Shown: positions 59,611 through 64,000 of the stretch, piece after piece
Position numbering within the stretch: the first letter of the stretch is position 1
Layout of the letters: each line of letters begins with the position of its first letter
Assembly: GCA_920105625.2 (NCBI GenBank)
Contig: OV050031.1
Coordinates: 88,421,995-88,485,994 of the forward strand
DNA: 64,000 nt
Origin: Clusia tigrina
Lineage: Eukaryota > Arthropoda > Insecta > Diptera > Clusiidae
Reading direction: 5' to 3'
The notes under the pieces: model-generated
Seen by the model: the letters and a program-made list of their open reading frames with translations, nothing else
What the model was told of the DNA's origin: nothing
Database searches by the model: none
Translations under genes and position numbers: made by a program

Positions 59611-62600
59611 TCTCAGTCGGCGTCTCAGCCTCTGTCAGTGACTCTGTAGGCGTGTCAGTCGCTGCCGCTGTCGATTGGGTGGTCTGCTACCTTCTCTATG
59701 CCTATATCTCCCCCTATCTGCCTCAGTCGGCGTCTCAGTCGGCGTCCCAGCCTCTGTCAGCGTCTCTGTAGGCGTCTTAGTCGCTGCCAGTCCCGATTGG
59801 GGGGGTCTGCTGGCATCTCTATTCCTATATCTACCCCTATCTGCCTCAGTCGACTTCTCAGTCGGCGTCGCAGCCTCTGTCAGCGTTTCTGTAGGCGTCT
59901 CAGTCGCTGCCGCTTTCGATTGTGAGGTCTGCTGAAATCTCTATTCCTATATCTACACCTATCTGCCTGAGTCAGTGTCTCAGTCGGCGTCGCAGCCTCT
60001 GTCAGCGTCTCTGTAGGCGTCTCAGCCGCTGCCGCTGTCGATTGGGGAGTCTGCTGCCTTCTCTATGCCTATATCTGCACCTATCTGCCTCAGTCGGTGT
60101 CTCAGTGGGCGTCGCAGCCTCTGTCAGCGTCTCTGTAGGCGTCTCAGTCGTTGCCGCTGTCGATTGGTGGCGTCTGCTGCCTTCTCTATGCCTATATCTA
60201 CCCCTATCTGCCTCAGTCGGCGTCTCAGTCAGCGTCGCAGCCTCTGTCAGCGTCTCTGTAGGCATTTTAGGCGGTGTTGCTGTCTGTTGGGAGGTCTGCT
60301 GCCTTCTCTGTGCCTATATCTACCCCTTTCTGCCACAGTCGGCGTCTTAGTCGGCATCGCAGCCTCTGTCAGCGTCTCTGTAGGCGTATCAGTCGCTGCC
60401 GCAGTCGATTTGGGTGGTCTCCTGCCTTCTCTATGCCAATATCTACCCCTTTCTGCCTCAGTCTGCGTCTCAGTCGGCATCGCAGCTTCTGTGAGCGTCT
60501 CTGTAGGCGTCGCAGTCGCTGCCGCTGTCGATTGGGCAGGTCTGCTTCCTTCTCTATGCCTATATCTACCCCTATCTGCCTCAGTCGACTTCTCAGTCGG
60601 CGTCGCAGCCTCTGTTAGCGTTTCTGTAGGCTCTCAGTCGCTGTCGATTGGGAGGTCTGCTGAAATCTCTATTCCTATATCTACCCCTATCTGCCTCAGT
60701 CGGCATCCCAGTCGGCGTCGCAGCCTCTGTCAGCGTATCTGTAGGCGTCTCAGTCGATGCTGCTGTTGATTGGGTGGTCTGCTGCCTTCTCTATACCTAT
60801 ATCTACCCCTATCTGCCTCAGTCGGCGTCGCAGCCTCTGCCAGCGTTTCTGTAGGTGTTTCAGTTGCTGCCGCTGTCGATTGGGGGGTCTGCTGCCTTCT
60901 CTATGCTTATATCTACCCCTATCTGCCGCAGTCTGTGTCTCAGTCGGCGTCGCAGCCTCTTTCAGCGTCTCTGTAAGCGTCGCAGTCGCTGCCGCTGTCT
61001 TTTGGGGAGGGCTGCTTCCTTACCTATGCCAATATCTACCCCTATCTGCCTCAGCCTGCGTCTCAGTAGGCGTCGCAGCCTCTGTCAGCGTCTCTGTAGG
61101 CGTCTCAGTCGCTGCCGCTGTCGATTGGGGTATCTGGTGCCTTCTCTATGCGTATATCTACCCCTATCAGCCTCAGTCGGCGTCTCAGTCGGCGTCCCAG
61201 CCTCTGTCAGCATCTCTGTTGGCGTCTCAGTAACTGCCGCGGCCGATTGGGGGTGTGCTGCCTTCTCTATTCCTATATCTACACCTATCAGCCTCAGTCG
61301 GCGTCTCAGTCGGCGTCCCAGCCTCTGTCAGCGTTTCCGTAGGCGTCTCAGGCGCTGCCGCTGTCGATTGGGAGGTCTGCTGAAATCTCTATTCCTATAT
61401 CTACCCCTATCTGCCGCAGTCGGCATCGCAGCCTCTGTCAGCGTATCTGTAGGCGTCTCAGTCGCTGTCGCTGTCGATTTGGCGGGATCTGCTGCTTTCT
61501 CTATGCCTATATCTACCCCTATCTTCCTCAGCCTGCTTCTCAGTCAGCGTCGCAGCCTCTGTCAGCGTCTCTGTTGGCGTCTCTGTCGCTGCCGCTGTCG
61601 ATTGGGGGTCTGCTGCCTTCTCTATGCCTATATCTACCCCTATCTGCCTCAGTCGGCGTCTCAGTCGGCGTCGCAGCCTCTGTCAGCGTCTCTGTAGGCG
61701 TCTCAGTCGCTGCCGCGGCCGATTGCGGGGTCTGCTGCCTTCTCTATGCCTATATCTACCCCTATCTGCCTCAGTGATCTTCTCAGTCGGCGTCGCAGCC
61801 TCTGTCAGCGTTTCTGTACGCGTCTCAGTCGCTGCCGCTGTCGATTGGCGGGGTCTGCTGCCTTCTCTATGCCAATATCTAACCCTATCTGCCTCAGTCG
61901 GCGTCTCAGTCGGCGTCGAAACCTCTTTCAGCGTCTCTGTAGGCGCCTCAGTCGCTGCCGCGGCCGATTGGGGGGTCTGCTGCCTTCTCTATGCCTATAT
62001 CTACCCCTATCTGCCTCAGTGAACTTCTCAGTCGGCGTCGCAGCCTCTGTCAGCGTTTCTGTAGGCGTCTCAGTCGCTGCCGCTGTCGATTGGGAGGTCT
62101 GCTGAAATCTCTATTCCTATATATACCCCTATCTGCCGCTGTCGGCGTCGCAGCCTCTGTCAGCGTCTCTGTAGGCGTCTCAGTCGTTGCCGCTGTCGAT
62201 TGGTGTTGTCTGCTGCCTTCTCTATGCCAATATCTACCCCTATCTGCCTCAGTCGGCGTCTCAGTTGTCGTCGCAGCCTCTGTCAGCGTCTCTGTAGGCA
62301 TCTCAGGCGGTGTTGCTGTCTGTTGGGAGGTCTGCTGCCTTCTCTATGCTAATATCTAGACCTATCTGCCTCAGTCGCCGTCTCAGTCGGTGTCGCAGCC
62401 TCTGTCAGCGTCTCTGTAGGTGTCTCAGTGGCTGCCGCTGTCGAATGGCGGTGTCTGCTGCCTTCTCTATGCCAATATCTACCCCTCTCTGCCTCAGTCG
62501 GCGTGTCAGTCGGCGTCTCAGTCGGCGTCGCAGCCTCTGTCAGCGTCTCTGTAGGCGTCTCAGTCGCTGCCAGTCCCGATTGGGGGGGTCTGCTGCCTTC

Positions 62601-64000
62601 TCTATTCCTATATCTACCCCTATCTGCCTCAGTCGACTTCTCAGTCGGCGTCGCAGCCTCTGTCAGCGTTTCTGTAGGCGCCTCAGTCGCTGCCGCTTTC
62701 GATTGGGAGGTCTGCTGAAATCTCTATTCCTATATCTACACCTATCTGCCTGAGTCAGCGTCTCAGTTGGCGTCGCAGCCTTTGTCAGCGTCTCTGTAGG
62801 CGTCTCAGTCGCTGCCGCTGTCGATTGGGGAGTCTGCTGCCTTCTCTATGCCTACATCTGCACCTATCTGCCTCAGTCGGCGTCTCAGTGGGCGTCGCAG
62901 CCTCTGTCAGCGTCTCTGTAGGCGTCTTAGTCGTTGCCGCTGTCGATTGGTGGGGTCTGCTGCCTTCTCTATGCCAATATCTACCCCTATCTGCCTCAGT
63001 CGGCGTCTCAGTTGGCGTCGCAGCCTCTGTCAGCGTCTCTGTAGGCATCTCAGGCGGTGTTGCTGTCTGTTGGGAGGTCTGCTGCCTTCTCTATGCCTAT
63101 ATCTACCCCTTTCTGCCTCAGTAGGCCTCTCAGACGGCGTCGCACCCTCTGTCAGCGTCTCTGTAGGCGTCGCAGTCGCTGCCGCAGTCGATTGGGGTGG
63201 TCTCCTGCCTTCTCTATGCCAATATCTACCCCTTTCTGCCTCAGTCTGCGTCTCAGTCGGCATCGCAGCTTCTGTGAGCGTCTCTGTAGGCGTCGCAGTC
63301 GCTGCCGCTGTCGATTGGGGAGGTCTGCTCCTTCTCTATGCCTATATCTACCCCTATCTGCTTCAGTCGACTTCTCAGTCGGCGTCGCAGTTTCTGTTAG
63401 CGTTTCTTTAGGCGTCTCAGTCGCTGTCGATTGGGAGGTCTGCTGAAATCTCTATTCCTATATCTACCCCTATCTGCCTCAGTCGGCGTCTCAGTCGGCG
63501 TCGCAGCCTCTGTCAGCGTATCTTTAGGCGTCTCAGGCGGCGCTGCTGTCTGTTGGGAGGTCTGCTGCATTCTCTATGCCTATATCTGCCCCTTTCTGCC
63601 TCAGTCGGCGTCGCAGCCTCTCTCAGCGTCTCTGTAGGCGTCTCAGTCGCTGCCGCTGTCGATTGGGGTATCTGGTGCCTTCTCTATGCGTATATCTACC
63701 CCTATCAGCCTCAGTCGGCGTCTCAGTCGGCGTCCCAGCCTCTGTCAGCATCTCTGTTGGCGTCTCAGTAACTGCCGCGGCCGATTGGGGGTCTGCTGCC
63801 TTCTCTATTCCTATATCTAACCCTATCAGCCTCAGTCGGCGTCTCAGTCGGCGTCCCAGCCTCTGTCAGCGACTCTGTAGGCGTCTCAGTCGCTGCCGCG
63901 GCCGATTGCGGGGTCTGCTGCCTTCTCTATGCCTATATCTACCCCTATCTGCCTCAGTGATCTTCTCAGTCGGCGTCGCAGCCTCTGTCAGCGTTTCTGT
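59611..64000 (+). repeat. 5.2-kb higher-order repeat, copy 2 (cut by window end)
   Basis: Second copy of 54,414-58,802. The remaining 0.8 kb of the period would lie beyond the window, so it cannot be said whether further copies follow. Confidence 0.92.
61609..61730 (+). repeat. Example 122-bp satellite monomer
   Basis: This monomer, counted from one TCTGCTGCC to the next, is exactly 122 bp and shows the full design. It contains the core CTATGCCTATATCTACCCC, then CTGCCTCAG, then two 12-mers (CAGTCGGCGTCT and CAGTCGGCGTCG), then the shorter relatives CAGCCTCTGT, CAGCGTCTCTGT and AGGCGTCT, and then CAGTCGCTGCCG before the G-run. Loss of one 12-mer gives the common 110-bp form. The example carries the GCGGCCGATT variant of the core. 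Confidence 0.9.

Larger units (their letters stand above)
19769..64000. repeat. Right arm of the same satellite array
   Basis: The satellite resumes directly after the retrotransposon, in the same orientation and phase as the left arm, and runs without a break to the end of the window. No unique sequence longer than a partial monomer was seen. Variant monomers recur in blocks, which marks past duplication of several monomers at a time. One common class has GCCGCGGCCGATT in place of GCTGTCGATT and is often followed by a monomer with CAGTGAACTTCTCAG. Another has TGCTGAAATCTCTATTCC instead of TGCTGCCTTCTCTATGCC. All open frames in this arm are read through repeats, and none is supported as a gene. 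Confidence 0.97.

Noticed and set aside
1..64000. CRISPR array
   Set aside because: Repeats are contiguous 110-134 bp monomers with no constant short repeat separated by unique spacers, and the context is eukaryotic.
1..64000. Telomeric repeat or CENP-B-box satellite
   Set aside because: No TTAGG/TTAGGG arrays seen, and no motif like the mammalian CENP-B box was noticed by eye in the monomer variants.

Overview
The window is almost entirely one GC-rich tandem satellite array, interrupted by a single non-LTR retrotransposon of the R1 clade. There is no operon-like gene order, tRNA, rRNA or bacterial gene. R1-clade elements are known mainly from arthropods, so the likeliest source is nuclear, probably heterochromatic, DNA of an arthropod, most plausibly an insect. 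The species cannot be told from the sequence.

Satellite (1-14,892 and 19,769-64,000, about 59 kb, roughly 490 monomers by length division). The basic monomer is 122 bp; 61,609-61,730 is a good example. It has a fairly constant half of about 60 bp (from GCTGCCGCTGTCGATTGGGG through CTATGCCTATATCTACCCC to CTGCCTCAG) and a half made of degenerate 12-bp sub-repeats (CAGTCGGCGTCT and relatives). Gain or loss of one 12-mer gives 110-, 122- and 134-bp monomers. A G-run of variable length changes the length by single bases. The hundreds of open frames here (Ser/Arg/Cys-rich, Val/Ser-rich, or Thr/Glu/Pro-rich) are products of the repeat and I do not call them genes. Above the monomer level the array is a mosaic of multi-monomer blocks copied with periods of about 246, 324, 704, 968, 1,273, 1,782, 2,031, 2,153, 2,283, 2,873, 4,632, 5,197 and 8,822 bp. 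The largest is a 5.2-kb period that fills the window from 54.4 kb to its end.

Retrotransposon (14,893-19,768, minus strand). Reading right to left it has a 5' UTR of about 216 nt, ORF1 (505 aa, Gag-like, three zinc knuckles), an overlapping ORF2 (AP-type endonuclease, reverse transcriptase with YADD, C-terminal CCHC), a 3' UTR of about 160 nt and a 31-nt poly(A) tail seen as poly(T) on the plus strand. A 12-13 bp target-site duplication (GGCGTCGCAGCC, perhaps plus T) flanks it. Removing the element joins the two flanks into an ordinary satellite monomer of the same variant type as monomers elsewhere in the window. ORF2 carries one frame break between the endonuclease and reverse transcriptase domains near 16.96-17.0 kb, so this copy is near-complete but probably not autonomous unless the break is an assembly error.

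The most notable points are the satellite family itself with its nested 12-bp / 122-bp / multi-kb organisation, the clean R1-clade insertion into it, a fold-back (template-switch) scar at 50.1 kb, and a minus-strand frame that stays free of stop codons inside the monomers I checked.
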